Source of the DNA: Thermoanaerobaculia bacterium
GTDB lineage: Bacteria; Acidobacteriota; Thermoanaerobaculia; Multivoradales; JAHEKO01
Direction of reading: 5' to 3'
Assembly (NCBI GenBank): GCA_947259195.1
Contig: CAMYLC010000172.1
Coordinates: forward strand, 36,932-100,931
DNA length: 64,000 nucleotides
A model generated the notes under the pieces. That model saw only the letters and a program-made list of their open reading frames with translations. It was not told the DNA's origin and did not search any database. The position numbers were made by a program, and so were the translations under genes. This document shows, one piece after another, positions 1 through 9,675 of the stretch. Position 1 is the stretch's first letter; the number at the start of each line of letters is the position of its first letter.

Positions 1-275
1 GACTCCTTCTGGGAAATTTCCGAGGGTCTGTGAAACCGAATTCGGAGTTCGATCTGGGTCTTGGTGAGTCAGATTCCATGGGTCCTGCAATTTGCGGGCC
101 AGTCGGAGAACCGGCAGTCCTCGACTCTCGAGAGTGCTGTCCGTAGGGAGCCGCAGCTGCGGCGTGGCCGGGCTATTCTGCAGGCTCCCGTTCCCTGTCT
201 ACCAGGAGACCCGGTCAGTGACATCTGGTGTGGACACTTCTGGAGATCCGGCCGAGCCATCATTTCGGTTGCGGA

Positions 276-2420
276 CTAGCTGTAGGTGGCGTAGATGCCT
301 CCACCCTCGACCGCTCTTTCAAGAGCCACCGAGGGTTGGAAACGCTCCCCGTTGTGCTCTGCGAGCTGACGGAGAATCGTGACCAGACGTTCGGCCCCCT
401 GGAGGTCTGCCCAGCGGCACAGACCGCCACGAAATGGCGGGAAGCCGGTCCCCATGATCATCGCGAGATCGAGCTCCGAAGGGTTCATCACCAGGGCTTC
501 CGCCAGGCACCGGGCCGCCTCGTTGACCATGGGTAGAACCATCCGATCCAAGAACTCGCCCGGATCGGAGGGTTCGTTAGGCGTCGCGAGGCCGAGATTT
601 CGATAGACCGCCGGATCTGGTTTTGAGCGCTCCTGCCCCTTGTAAAGGTAGAAGCCCGAACCGGTCTTGATTCCGAGACGCTCAGGCTGGGCCAGCTGGT
701 CGGCCCAGGTCGGCAGCACGAGTCGGTCTGCGAAGGCCGCGGCCAGGATATGCGCCACCTTCACTGCTACGTCGATGCCCACGGTGTCGATCAGCGCCAA
801 GGGACCCATGGGCATCCCCCAGTCGGTCATCACCCCATCGATGTCCTCGATGGCTCGACCTTCGTCCAGCAGCCACAGAGCCTCGGTCATGTAGAAGGTG
901 AGGATTCGGTTGACGAGAAACCCGGGACCGTCCTTCACTACCACGGGCGTCTTGCCCAATCGGCGGCACAGCGTAAGAACCACCTGAACAGCCTGGTGGC
1001 TCGTTTTCGACCCCTTGACGACTTCCACCAGAGGCATCTGGTGCACGGGATTGAAGAAGTGCATCCCTACGATACGCTCCGGGTTGGGGGTGTCTCGGCC
1101 GATCAGGTCGATAGAGAGCGACGAGGTATTTGAGGCCAGCACGACTTCGGGACCCACCTGGTCGGCCAGTTCGCTGAACACCTGCTGCTTGACTCGCAGG
1201 TCTTCGACGATCGCCTCGACTACCAGCTCTACCCTCCGAAAACCCGCGTAGTCGAGACAGGGCAGCAGCAGGTTCATCTTCCTGGCCGCCTCGGGTCGAG
1301 TCAGGCGCCGCCGAGCAACCTGTTTTTCGAAGATCTCCTTGGCGTGGGCCATCCCCGTGGCCAGAGGGGTGGTACCCACATCCTTGAGGCGCACCGGGAT
1401 ATCCGCTCGGTCGGCGAGGATCTGCGCGATGCCACCGCCCATGACGCCAGCCCCGAGTACCGCCGCCTCACGTATCGGCTGCTGGTCTGTCTCGAGGGAA
1501 GCACTTTCGCGCTTCGAGGCCTCCATCATCTTGAAAATGTGGATGAGGTTCTTGCAGACCGGGGAGACAGCCAGCGCACCGGTGGCCCGTGCCTCCGCCT
1601 GCAGGCCGGCTTCGAGACCGCGACGCCTCCCGACCTCGACGACCTCGATGGCTTGTAGCGCTGCCGGGTAGTGTCCGCCCGTGCGTTTTAGAACCTGCTT
1701 GCGAGCCTGGCTGAAGACGACATCGCGGCCGAGAGGGTTGCCGTCGAGGAGTTTCGATTTCAGGTTGCTGCGTCTCCTCGGGGGTGGTCTTCCCTGCAGG
1801 ACTTGTTCAGCGAAGGAGCGTACTTCGCGCAGGAAAGTGGGGTCCGGCAGCACGGCGTCAGCCAGACCGATCTTGAAGGCCTTCTTGCCGTCGACGGATT
1901 TGCCACCGAGGATGATGTCCAGAGCCGAAGCGAGTCCCGTGCGTCGTGGAAGCCGGCTGCAGCCACCCCACGCCGGGACGATTCCAATCCGCACCTCCGG
2001 GAGACCGATCCGCACATCCTGCCGATCACTGATCAGGATGTAGTTGCCGGCCAGTGAGAGTTCCGTACCTCCACCGACACAGGTTCCCTGAATGGCGGCG
2101 ATCGTAGGAAACGGCAATTCGTTCCAGGCTTGGAACAGACGCTGTCCCACCCGCGCACCCTCTTCGGCTGCTGCAGGGTCGGTTACGTCGGCTATCTCGT
2201 CGATGTCGGCCCCAGCCACGAAGTTGCCCTCTTTGCCGGAAAGCAGGACCAGACATCGGATGTCCTGGCTGGTGGCCATCCTCTCGATGAGCTTCTCGAG
2301 CTCGCTGAGCACGGACCGCGTGAAGACATTAACCTTCTTGCCCGGCAGATCGAAGACCAGTGTCGCCAGACCGCTCGAGGGCACTGCCAGTTCAAATGCT
2401 GACGACATCGCGGGGGCCAT
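276..2420 (-). CDS. 3-hydroxyacyl-CoA dehydrogenase / enoyl-CoA hydratase bifunctional protein (FadJ/FadB-like)
   Basis: N-terminal crotonase motifs (GNFVAGADIDEI, GTCVGGGTELSLAGNYI) and C-terminal HCDH motifs (AAVLGAGVMGGGIAQ, GMHFFNPVHQMPLVEVV). The track ORF runs to 2705, but homology begins at the ATG at 2420 (MAPAMSSAFEL). Confidence 0.93.
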   Translation of the reverse strand: MAPAMSSAFELAVPSSGLATLVFDLPGKKVNVFTRSVLSELEKLIERMATSQDIRCLVLLSGKEGNFVAGADIDEIADVTDPAAAEEGARVGQRLFQAWNELPFPTIAAIQGTCVGGGTELSLAGNYILISDRQDVRIGLPEVRIGIVPAWGGCSRLPRRTGLASALDIILGGKSVDGKKAFKIGLADAVLPDPTFLREVRSFAEQVLQGRPPPRRRSNLKSKLLDGNPLGRDVVFSQARKQVLKRTGGHYPAALQAIEVVEVGRRRGLEAGLQAEARATGALAVSPVCKNLIHIFKMMEASKRESASLETDQQPIREAAVLGAGVMGGGIAQILADRADIPVRLKDVGTTPLATGMAHAKEIFEKQVARRRLTRPEAARKMNLLLPCLDYAGFRRVELVVEAIVEDLRVKQQVFSELADQVGPEVVLASNTSSLSIDLIGRDTPNPERIVGMHFFNPVHQMPLVEVVKGSKTSHQAVQVVLTLCRRLGKTPVVVKDGPGFLVNRILTFYMTEALWLLDEGRAIEDIDGVMTDWGMPMGPLALIDTVGIDVAVKVAHILAAAFADRLVLPTWADQLAQPERLGIKTGSGFYLYKGQERSKPDPAVYRNLGLATPNEPSDPGEFLDRMVLPMVNEAARCLAEALVMNPSELDLAMIMGTGFPPFRGGLCRWADLQGAERLVTILRQLAEHNGERFQPSVALERAVEGGGIYATYS

Positions 2421-2437
2421 TGGACTCTCGAGTCCGT

Positions 2438-4222
2438 CTAGGTGGTCTCGTCGCCCGCGTAGAGGTGGTCGATGACTGCAGAGTACTTTTCGTTGATGAC
2501 CCGACGCTTGATCTTCTGCGTCGGTGTCAGCTCCCCGGTCTCGATGGTGAAGTCCTCGGGTAGCAGATGCCAGATCCGAATCTGCTCGTAGCGAGCCAGG
2601 TTCTCGTTGACGATCTTGATTTCTTCGCTGAAGAGCGCATTGACCTGCTCGGTTCCGAGCAGGGTCGACACGTCGTCCGCTTCGATGCCCTGCTGGCTGG
2701 CCCACGCTTGCAGGGTGTCGAAATCGGGCACCAGCAGGGCTGCGAGGAGCTTGCGGCGATCCCCTATGACCACGGCCTGACCGACGAAGCGGCTGGATTT
2801 CAAAGCGTTCTCGATCGGTGCCGGGGCGACATTCTTGCCATAGGCGTTGACGATAATCTCCTTCTTGCGGTCGGTGATCTTGAGGAAGCCACCGTCGTCG
2901 ATCTCGCCGATGTCACCGGTATGGAACCAGCCCTCCGGGTCGATGGCCTCGGCGGTCTGCTCCGGGAGATTGTGATAGCCCGTCATGATCTGGGGACCGC
3001 GGGCGAGGATCTCACCGTCTTCGGCGATACGCAGCTCAGTCTCAGGAATCGCCGGCCCGACGGTCCCGAGCCTGACCCGGTTCTTGGCGTTGACCGTCAG
3101 AACCGGAGAGGTCTCGGAGAGCCCATAGCCCTCGAAAATCGGAATGCCGGCACCCCAGAAGAACTCGGCCAGATCGCGCGACAGGGGCGCGCCACCCGAC
3201 ATGGCAAACTCGAAGTTGGTGCCCAGCCGTGCCTTGATCTTGCCAAACACCAGCTTGTCGGCGAGGCCCAGTTTGAGGCCGAGCAAACCCGAGGGCTTCT
3301 TTTCTTGCAGCCGATAAGGCAGTGCCTGGCGGGCGACCTCGACCGCCCACTGGAAGATTCTCTGCTTCAGGGGCGAGCTCGAGGCTACATTCTCCTGCAC
3401 CTTGGCCGAGATCTTCTCGTAGACGCGGGGCACGGAGACGAAGATGTGCGGATTGACTTCCAGGAAGTTCTTGGCCACCGCCTGCACCGATTCGGCATAG
3501 GCGATGCTGACACCTTTGTAGAAGTAGATGTAGTCGACCATCCGCTCGAAGGAGTGTGAGAGGGGCAGGAACGAGAGCGCCGTCCAGCCGCCGTCGAGAT
3601 CCATCATCTGTAACGAGTTGAGGACATTGGAGGCGATATTGCGGTGAGTCAGCACCACGCCCTTGGGATTGCCGGTGGTGCCGCTGGTGTAGATGAAGGT
3701 TGCAACGTCATCGGGCTGGGAGGCGCGAGCGCTGGCCTCGAACTCTTCGTCGCTCATCGGATCTGTTTCGAGCAAGAGCTGTTCGAGGGTAGTTGTTCCG
3801 GCGGTGTCGCCGCCTCCGATCAGCACGAATCGCGTCACACTCGGCATCTCGTGTCGTTGGCTCAGCAGACCTTGCAGGCGTTGGATACTCTCGACGAAGA
3901 CGATTCTGGCTCCACAGTCGTTGATGATGTAGGCGGCCTGGTCGGGAGTCAGGGTCGGGTAGATTGGCACGAGAACGGCCCCGGAACAGAGCGTAGCGAA
4001 ATCTACAGCCGGCCAGTGCGGGCCGTTCTCCGCCATCAGCGCCAGTCGATCGCCTTTCTGGACGCCAAGCTCCTGCAGAGCCTTCGCCAACCGCTGTACG
4101 CGATCCACCAGATCGGATGTCGATATCGGCCGGTAGCGACCTTCTGTCTTGTGCTGCAGGCAGTCGGGCATCTTGTAGCTCGCCGCCTTGAGAAAGAGCT
4201 CGTTGAGCGTTTGAATCGACAT
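2438..4222 (-). CDS. AMP-dependent synthetase / long-chain acyl-CoA synthetase
   Basis: AMP-binding motif FIYTSGTTGNPKGVVLTHRN, plus GWFHTGDIGEIDDGGFLKITDRKKEIIVNAYGKNVAP. Confidence 0.93.
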   Translation of the reverse strand: MSIQTLNELFLKAASYKMPDCLQHKTEGRYRPISTSDLVDRVQRLAKALQELGVQKGDRLALMAENGPHWPAVDFATLCSGAVLVPIYPTLTPDQAAYIINDCGARIVFVESIQRLQGLLSQRHEMPSVTRFVLIGGGDTAGTTTLEQLLLETDPMSDEEFEASARASQPDDVATFIYTSGTTGNPKGVVLTHRNIASNVLNSLQMMDLDGGWTALSFLPLSHSFERMVDYIYFYKGVSIAYAESVQAVAKNFLEVNPHIFVSVPRVYEKISAKVQENVASSSPLKQRIFQWAVEVARQALPYRLQEKKPSGLLGLKLGLADKLVFGKIKARLGTNFEFAMSGGAPLSRDLAEFFWGAGIPIFEGYGLSETSPVLTVNAKNRVRLGTVGPAIPETELRIAEDGEILARGPQIMTGYHNLPEQTAEAIDPEGWFHTGDIGEIDDGGFLKITDRKKEIIVNAYGKNVAPAPIENALKSSRFVGQAVVIGDRRKLLAALLVPDFDTLQAWASQQGIEADDVSTLLGTEQVNALFSEEIKIVNENLARYEQIRIWHLLPEDFTIETGELTPTQKIKRRVINEKYSAVIDHLYAGDETT

Positions 4223-4320
4223 CCCATTCCCCCTTAATGCCGGTAGGCCTTTGGCTGCTGCAAAAGTCTACCGCAGTCGCGAGCCGTTTGCCCCGAGTGA
4301 CCGGCTACTGAGGCTCGTTC

Positions 4321-4349
4321 TTGACCCTGCTTGGCGCCGGCGTTATTCT
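4321..4349 (+). promoter_or_regulatory. candidate sigma70-type promoter upstream of tRNA-Pro
   Basis: TTGACC, 17-nt spacer, TATTCT, about 68 nt upstream of the mature tRNA 5' end. Confidence 0.4.
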
Positions 4350-4417
4350 TCCGCGTCTCTCCCGTGCTTCTCGCGCGACTCAGAACCTGGGCGAGCGAGT
4401 TCAGTACGTGGTTCCTT

Positions 4418-4494
4418 CGGGGCGTAGCTCAGCCTGGTAGAGCGCACGGTTCGGGACCGTGAGGCCGGAGGTTCAAATCCTCTCGCCCCGACCA
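4418..4494 (+). tRNA. tRNA-Pro (anticodon CGG), CCA encoded
   Basis: Acceptor CGGGGCG/CGCCCCG, anticodon stem CACGG/CCGTG with loop TTCGGGA, T-arm GTTCAAATC, terminal ACCA. Confidence 0.95.
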
Positions 4495-4521
4495 ATCTTC
4501 ATCCCGGTAGAAGGGGGAACT

Positions 4522-6558
4522 ATGTCCTCGAAGCGGTTCACTCCGTACATTCCTGCGGAAACCGACCTTCCGGAGTTCACCCTCAAGGCAATCGTCCTCG
4601 GAATTCTGATGGCGGTGGTCCTGGGTGCTGCCAACGCTTATCTCGGCCTCAAGGCCGGGTTGACGATTTCGGCGACTTTTCCGGCGGCGGTCGTGGCGAT
4701 CGCCGCCTTTCGGCTGCCGTTCATGCGGGGCAATGTGCTGGAACAGAACATCGCTCGAACCGCCGCATCTGTGGGAGAGGCTCTGGTAGCCGGAGCCATC
4801 TTCACCATTCCTGCTTTCTTGATCGCTCGCGTCGACGGGCAGCCAGTTTGGCAGGAGTTCGACTACTGGTCGAGCACCTGGATCATGCTGGTCGGTGGAG
4901 TTCTGGGTGTCCTCTTCGTGATTCTATTGCGCCGCACCCTGGTGGAAGACGCTGCGCTGCCGTTTCCGGAATCGGCTGCCTGTGCCGAATTGGTCAAAGC
5001 CGGCCAGAAGGGCGAGAGTGGTGCGCGCTACGTCTTTGGCGCCATCGGGCTGAGCGCGGTGTTGGAGTTGTTCAAGAACGCCAGAGGCATCGAGTTGATC
5101 GCCTACACCAAGGAGTGGTTCCTGCGCTTGCCGCGATCGTTGGTCACTCATGGCAGCCCGGAGGCGCCCATGGGAGAGGTCGTGCATCGGGGGGGCGCAT
5201 TCTTCGCCGCTCCAGCCGCCTCGCCGGCTCTCATCGCCGTGGGCTACATCATCGGGCCCCGGCTCTCGGCCGTGGCCTTCTCCGGCGGAGCTTTCGGCTG
5301 GCTCTTTCTGGTGCCGCTGCTGCTCTTCATCGATCCCGATCTGGCGGCACGTGTCGGCAGCTCGGAGGGTGCCGACGTAGCCGTGTCGGTGTGGCGCAAC
5401 TACGTCAGGCCCATCGCCGTCGGAGCCATGTTGGTGGGTGCCGTGCACACACTGGTGGGCTTACGGGGATCCCTCTCGCAGGCTTTTCGTCGGGTCCTGG
5501 CAGATTTCCGCAAGAAGTCCCTGGTCGAGTCCGAGAAGGACGCGGGCTCACGCCTCGAGGTGGATGTATCGCTGAAGTGGATCACCCTCGGGATCGTCGC
5601 CACGGTGATCCCGATGGCCTTGCTCTATTGGCACTTCACACACAGTGTCGTGGGTGCCATCGTGTCGGCGGTGATCATGACCGTGACTGGATTTCTTTTC
5701 GCCGCCGTCGGCGGATATCTGGTCGGACTCATTGGTGGATCCAACCAGCCGATCAGTGGCTTGGCGCTGTCGACGCTGATCATCGCGGCTCTGCTCATGG
5801 TCGCCATCGGTGTGACCGGAGTCGGGGGAGTCGCAGCCGTGCTCGGAGTCGCAGCCGTGGTGTGCTGCGCTTCAGCCGTCGCGGGCGACATGATCCAGGA
5901 TCTGAAGGTAGGACATCTGCTCGGTGGTACGCCGTGGAAGATGGAGGTCGCCGAGATGATCTCCACCGTTCTGGTGGCCTTCGTGCTCGTGTGGCCGATG
6001 GTGTTCCTGCACGCAGGTGTTCCGGGAGGAATCGGTGGAGAACACCTGGCTGCGCCGCAGGCTGGCTTGATGGCTCAGCTGGCTACCGGCATCGTCGGTG
6101 GCAATATGCCCTGGGCACTGATCGGCATAGGCATAGCCTTTGGCTTGGCCCTGGTGCTGATCGATTCGCCATCGCCGATGCTCATCGCAGTCGGCATGTA
6201 CTTGCACTTCGATACGACCGCGGCAATCTTCGTAGGCGGCATCTTGGCCTGGATCGTGGATCGCATTCGCAAGCGGCGAAGCCTGAGCGACCAGGCAGCG
6301 TTGGCGTCGGAGAACAAGGGGATCCTCGTGGCCTCCGGTCTGATCGCTGGTGAGGCGCTCATGGCAGTGGTGCTGGCGGCGCTCTACTTTGCGTTGCCGC
6401 CGGATCCTCCGGGAGGGATCAGCTCGATCGCCAGTTCATGGCTCGGTTTCGACACCGGTGGTCTGCTGGGCGCCTGGGGGGGATGGCTGGCCCTTCTCCT
6501 CTTCGGCATAGTGGCCTGGGCCCTCGTCCGGGTGCCTCTCGAAGGAACCGAGAGCTAA
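4522..6558 (+). CDS. OPT family oligopeptide transporter
   Basis: Multi-pass membrane protein with OPT motifs (ANAYLGLKAGLTISATFPAAV, GSNQPISGLALSTLI, GDMIQDLKVGHLLGGTP). ATG at 4522 with AGGGGGA RBS. Confidence 0.92.
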   Translation: MSSKRFTPYIPAETDLPEFTLKAIVLGILMAVVLGAANAYLGLKAGLTISATFPAAVVAIAAFRLPFMRGNVLEQNIARTAASVGEALVAGAIFTIPAFLIARVDGQPVWQEFDYWSSTWIMLVGGVLGVLFVILLRRTLVEDAALPFPESAACAELVKAGQKGESGARYVFGAIGLSAVLELFKNARGIELIAYTKEWFLRLPRSLVTHGSPEAPMGEVVHRGGAFFAAPAASPALIAVGYIIGPRLSAVAFSGGAFGWLFLVPLLLFIDPDLAARVGSSEGADVAVSVWRNYVRPIAVGAMLVGAVHTLVGLRGSLSQAFRRVLADFRKKSLVESEKDAGSRLEVDVSLKWITLGIVATVIPMALLYWHFTHSVVGAIVSAVIMTVTGFLFAAVGGYLVGLIGGSNQPISGLALSTLIIAALLMVAIGVTGVGGVAAVLGVAAVVCCASAVAGDMIQDLKVGHLLGGTPWKMEVAEMISTVLVAFVLVWPMVFLHAGVPGGIGGEHLAAPQAGLMAQLATGIVGGNMPWALIGIGIAFGLALVLIDSPSPMLIAVGMYLHFDTTAAIFVGGILAWIVDRIRKRRSLSDQAALASENKGILVASGLIAGEALMAVVLAALYFALPPDPPGGISSIASSWLGFDTGGLLGAWGGWLALLLFGIVAWALVRVPLEGTES

Positions 6559-6673
6559 TGGCGGTCGGCCCTGGTGGGGTGGAAGCAGGCATCCTCTTGC
6601 GGCCCACTGCCGCATCACCTATCCTGGGGTCGCCTTTTGACAGTGGAATGCGCCGAGCATCGAGGAGGTTTAT

Positions 6674-8149
6674 GTGATCTACGTCTGGTCGATCGCCGTT
6701 TACTTGCTGTTTCTGGTCGGGGTGAGTGTTCACAAGAGCCGCAAGGTCAAGACGCAAGACGACTTCATGGTGGCCGGCAGGGGTGTTACCGCCATGTTCC
6801 TCGTCGGTACCCTGGTCTGCACCTGGATTGGGTCCGGGAGTCTCTTCGGCGGCGCTGGGCGGGCCTTTCGTCAGGGTTTCTCAGCCCTCTGGATGAGTGC
6901 TGGCGCCTGGCTCGGTCTGGCGATTGTTTACTACCTGGCTCCTCGTGTTCGGAAGATTGCCCAGTACACGGTGCCGGACATCCTGGAGACACGCTACAAC
7001 GCGGCATCTCGCGTCCTCGGGACCATTGCAATCGTCATCGCCTACCTCACCATTGCCGGCTATCAGTTTATCGGCGGTGGCCGCCTGTTGGAGATCGTCA
7101 CCGAAGGAGCCATCAGCGCCGACACTGGAAAGATAGTAGTCTGCGTGCTGGTCGTCCTCTACACAGTCATGGCGGGCATGTCGTCGATCGTTGCCATTGA
7201 CGTGTTCAACGGCATTCTCATCACCTTGGGAGTGATGATCGCCGCGCCACTGGCGCTCAAAGGGGCCGGCGGCTGGGAAGGGCTGACGACCACGCTGCCG
7301 GAGACCCACTTTACGGTTTTTGGAGCACCCGGCGTCGCCGCGGCGCTCGGGTTGTTCCTCCCCACGTTCTTCCTCTTGTTGGGTGAGAGCAGTATCTACC
7401 AGAAGTTCATGTCCGCCAAGGATGGCAAGTCGGCCCGTCGCGCCGTGATCGGAATGATTGTCGGAGTGATCATTATCGAGACCGTTCTGGATGCCACCGC
7501 CATCTTCGGTGCCGGTCAGTACTGGACCGACGCTGCTTTTCGCACGGCTGACGGAGCGCTGAACCGGGCCACGACCGAGACGATTCTGCTGCAGCTGGCT
7601 TTCGAGAAACTGCCGATGATGGCAGGCATCCTGCTCCTGATCGGCGGTTCGGCGATCGTCTTTTCGACGGCCAACACCTTCCTGATGGTGCCGTCCACCA
7701 ACCTGACCCGTGACATCTTTCAACGGTTCGTTCGGCCCGATGCGAGCGACAAGACCATCATCTGGTTCCAGCGCCTGATGATTGTCATCCTGGCGGGTGT
7801 GACCCTGCTGGTAACGACGCAATTCGAGAACATCCTGGACATGGCGCTCTATGCCTACACCATGGTCGGTGCTGCTGTGACACCGGCATTGCTAGCAGCC
7901 TTCCTTTGGCGGCGGGTGACTCCCATGGGCGGCATGGTCTCCATAGCCGCCGGGATGCTGGGGACCATCGTGTTCGCAGGCTTGGCGAGTGCTGGCATGG
8001 AGAGTTTGCCGCTCGGATTCATGAACCTGCCGCTGGAATATGACTACATCATCTATCCGGCCGGCTTCCTGTCGTTCGCGTCATTGATCATTGTCAGCTT
8101 TCTGACGCCACCCTCTCCGCCGGAGAAGTGGCAGCCGTTCTGGGAATAA
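6674..8149 (+). CDS. sodium:solute symporter family protein (SSS)
   Basis: SSS-like multi-TM protein (DDFMVAGRGVTAMFLVGTLVCTWIGSGSLFGG, YTVPDILETRYN). GTG start preceded by GAGGAGG. Confidence 0.9.
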   Translation: MIYVWSIAVYLLFLVGVSVHKSRKVKTQDDFMVAGRGVTAMFLVGTLVCTWIGSGSLFGGAGRAFRQGFSALWMSAGAWLGLAIVYYLAPRVRKIAQYTVPDILETRYNAASRVLGTIAIVIAYLTIAGYQFIGGGRLLEIVTEGAISADTGKIVVCVLVVLYTVMAGMSSIVAIDVFNGILITLGVMIAAPLALKGAGGWEGLTTTLPETHFTVFGAPGVAAALGLFLPTFFLLLGESSIYQKFMSAKDGKSARRAVIGMIVGVIIIETVLDATAIFGAGQYWTDAAFRTADGALNRATTETILLQLAFEKLPMMAGILLLIGGSAIVFSTANTFLMVPSTNLTRDIFQRFVRPDASDKTIIWFQRLMIVILAGVTLLVTTQFENILDMALYAYTMVGAAVTPALLAAFLWRRVTPMGGMVSIAAGMLGTIVFAGLASAGMESLPLGFMNLPLEYDYIIYPAGFLSFASLIIVSFLTPPSPPEKWQPFWE

Positions 8150-8294
8150 CCCTGTCGGTCGGTCGTCGAAGTTGGAACAGCCTCGATCCGGCGGAGACAC
8201 CAGGCGGCCGAGAGTGAATTTTCGGACCAGCGTGACTGTTACAAGCTGAAGAGGAGCCGTTCGAAGCACGATCTCGACGACAAGGATTGCCGTC

Positions 8295-9095
8295 ATGCAA
8301 CAGGTTCGAAGAACTGCGGTCGCTGGTTGCTTCTATCCGAGCTCACGCCAGGAGCTCTTGTCCATGGTGGAGGGGTTCCTGCAGAAGGCCTCCGGTAGAG
8401 CGGGCGCGGAAGCAGTCCCCAAAGCGGTGATCGCCCCTCATGCCGGCTACGTCTATTCCGGCCCGATCGCGGGCTCGGCTCTGGCGCCCCTGGGGCAAGA
8501 GGCCGAGCAGATTGAACGCGTTGTACTCCTGGGCCCAGCTCACCGAGTTCCGGTGCGTGGTCTCGCGCTACCCGGTGTCGACGGTTTCGAGACGCCACTG
8601 GGCGTGGTGCCGGTCGATGCCGAGCTGGTCGATCGGGTCCTCGACCTGCCGCAGGTCGTGGTCAGCCGAGGGGCCCATGCCCCGGAGCACTGCCTGGAGG
8701 TGGAGCTTCCGTTCCTGCAAGTGACTCTCGGATACTTCAGCATCCTGCCGCTGTTGGTGGGCGATGCAACACCGGGCGAGGTAGCCGAAGTTCTGGAGCG
8801 TGTTTGGGGTGGTTCCGAGACGCGTATCGTCATCAGTTCTGATCTGTCCCATTACCTCGAGTACTCGCAGGCTCGACGGGTGGACGAGGGAACTGCCGAG
8901 GCGGTGCTGGCACTGCGGTCACCCATCTCCTCAACCCAGGCCTGTGGGGCCGGAGCCATCAACGGCTTGCTGGTGGCAGCCATTGACCACGGCCTGACCG
9001 CGAGCCTGTTGGACCTGCGAAGCTCCGGTGATACGGCTGGCGATCGGTCCCAGGTTGTGGGATACGGTGCCTTTGCGTTTGCCGAGCCGGCCTGA
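8295..9095 (+). CDS. AmmeMemoRadiSam system protein B (Memo family)
   Basis: Memo motifs RRTAVAGCFYPSS, KAVIAPHAGYVYSGPIAGSA, VVLLGPAHRVPVRGLALP, RIVISSDLSHYLEYSQA. Confidence 0.92.
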   Translation: MQQVRRTAVAGCFYPSSRQELLSMVEGFLQKASGRAGAEAVPKAVIAPHAGYVYSGPIAGSALAPLGQEAEQIERVVLLGPAHRVPVRGLALPGVDGFETPLGVVPVDAELVDRVLDLPQVVVSRGAHAPEHCLEVELPFLQVTLGYFSILPLLVGDATPGEVAEVLERVWGGSETRIVISSDLSHYLEYSQARRVDEGTAEAVLALRSPISSTQACGAGAINGLLVAAIDHGLTASLLDLRSSGDTAGDRSQVVGYGAFAFAEPA

Positions 9096-9108
9096 GGAGG
9101 AAACTCCC

Positions 9109-9660
9109 CTGAGTGATGAGCATCGAGGAGAAATTCTCCTCAGAATCGCGCGGAACACCCTGCTCGAGCTATTCGATACGTCTGGCGAGCCTGTGGAGAT
9201 AGAGCCCTGGCTCCAAGAGATCGGAGCCTGTTTCGTGACGCTTCGCAAGGGGCCCGAATTGCGCGGGTGCATCGGCACGATCCTGCCCCATCGACCCCTG
9301 ATCGAGGATCTGCGCGGCAATACCCTTGCCGCTGCCACGCACGATCCCCGATTCCCCGCGCTGGCCAGGGAAGAGCTGGACCTGACGGTCATCCAGGTGT
9401 CGTTGCTGTCGCCGCTTGAGTCGATGCAATTCGACAGCCAAGCAGACCTGCTTCGGCAGTTGAGACCAGGGATCGATGGCCTGGTGCTGGAGCACGGTCG
9501 TCACCGAGGAACATTCTTGCCAGCGGTGTGGAACGAGCTACCGAATCCGGCGACGTTTCTCGATCAGCTGAAACGAAAGGCAGGCCTGGCGGCAGATTTC
9601 TGGTCTCCGGAGATCCAGATCCGCCGCTATTCGACCGACAGTTGGAGCGAGGTGGGCTGA
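9109..9660 (+). CDS. AmmeMemoRadiSam system protein A (AMMECR1 domain)
   Basis: AMMECR1 motifs (GACFVTLRKGPELRGCIGTILPHRPL, ATHDPRFPAL, GTFLPAVWNELP). The track ORF opens at 9028. A CTG codon at 9109 follows GAGGAGGAAA and could be the true start. Confidence 0.88.
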   Translation: MSDEHRGEILLRIARNTLLELFDTSGEPVEIEPWLQEIGACFVTLRKGPELRGCIGTILPHRPLIEDLRGNTLAAATHDPRFPALAREELDLTVIQVSLLSPLESMQFDSQADLLRQLRPGIDGLVLEHGRHRGTFLPAVWNELPNPATFLDQLKRKAGLAADFWSPEIQIRRYSTDSWSEVG

Positions 9661-9675
9661 CGGCTGAAGGAGTCT

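Noticed and set aside
1-275. Short plus-strand ORFs at the left edge
   Set aside because: No homology recognised, overlapping frames on both strands; treated as unannotated intergenic sequence.
5827-5859. Tandem 15-nt repeat GGAGTCGCAGCCGTG in the OPT gene
   Set aside because: Two in-frame copies encoding GVAAV in a transmembrane helix; ordinary coding low complexity.
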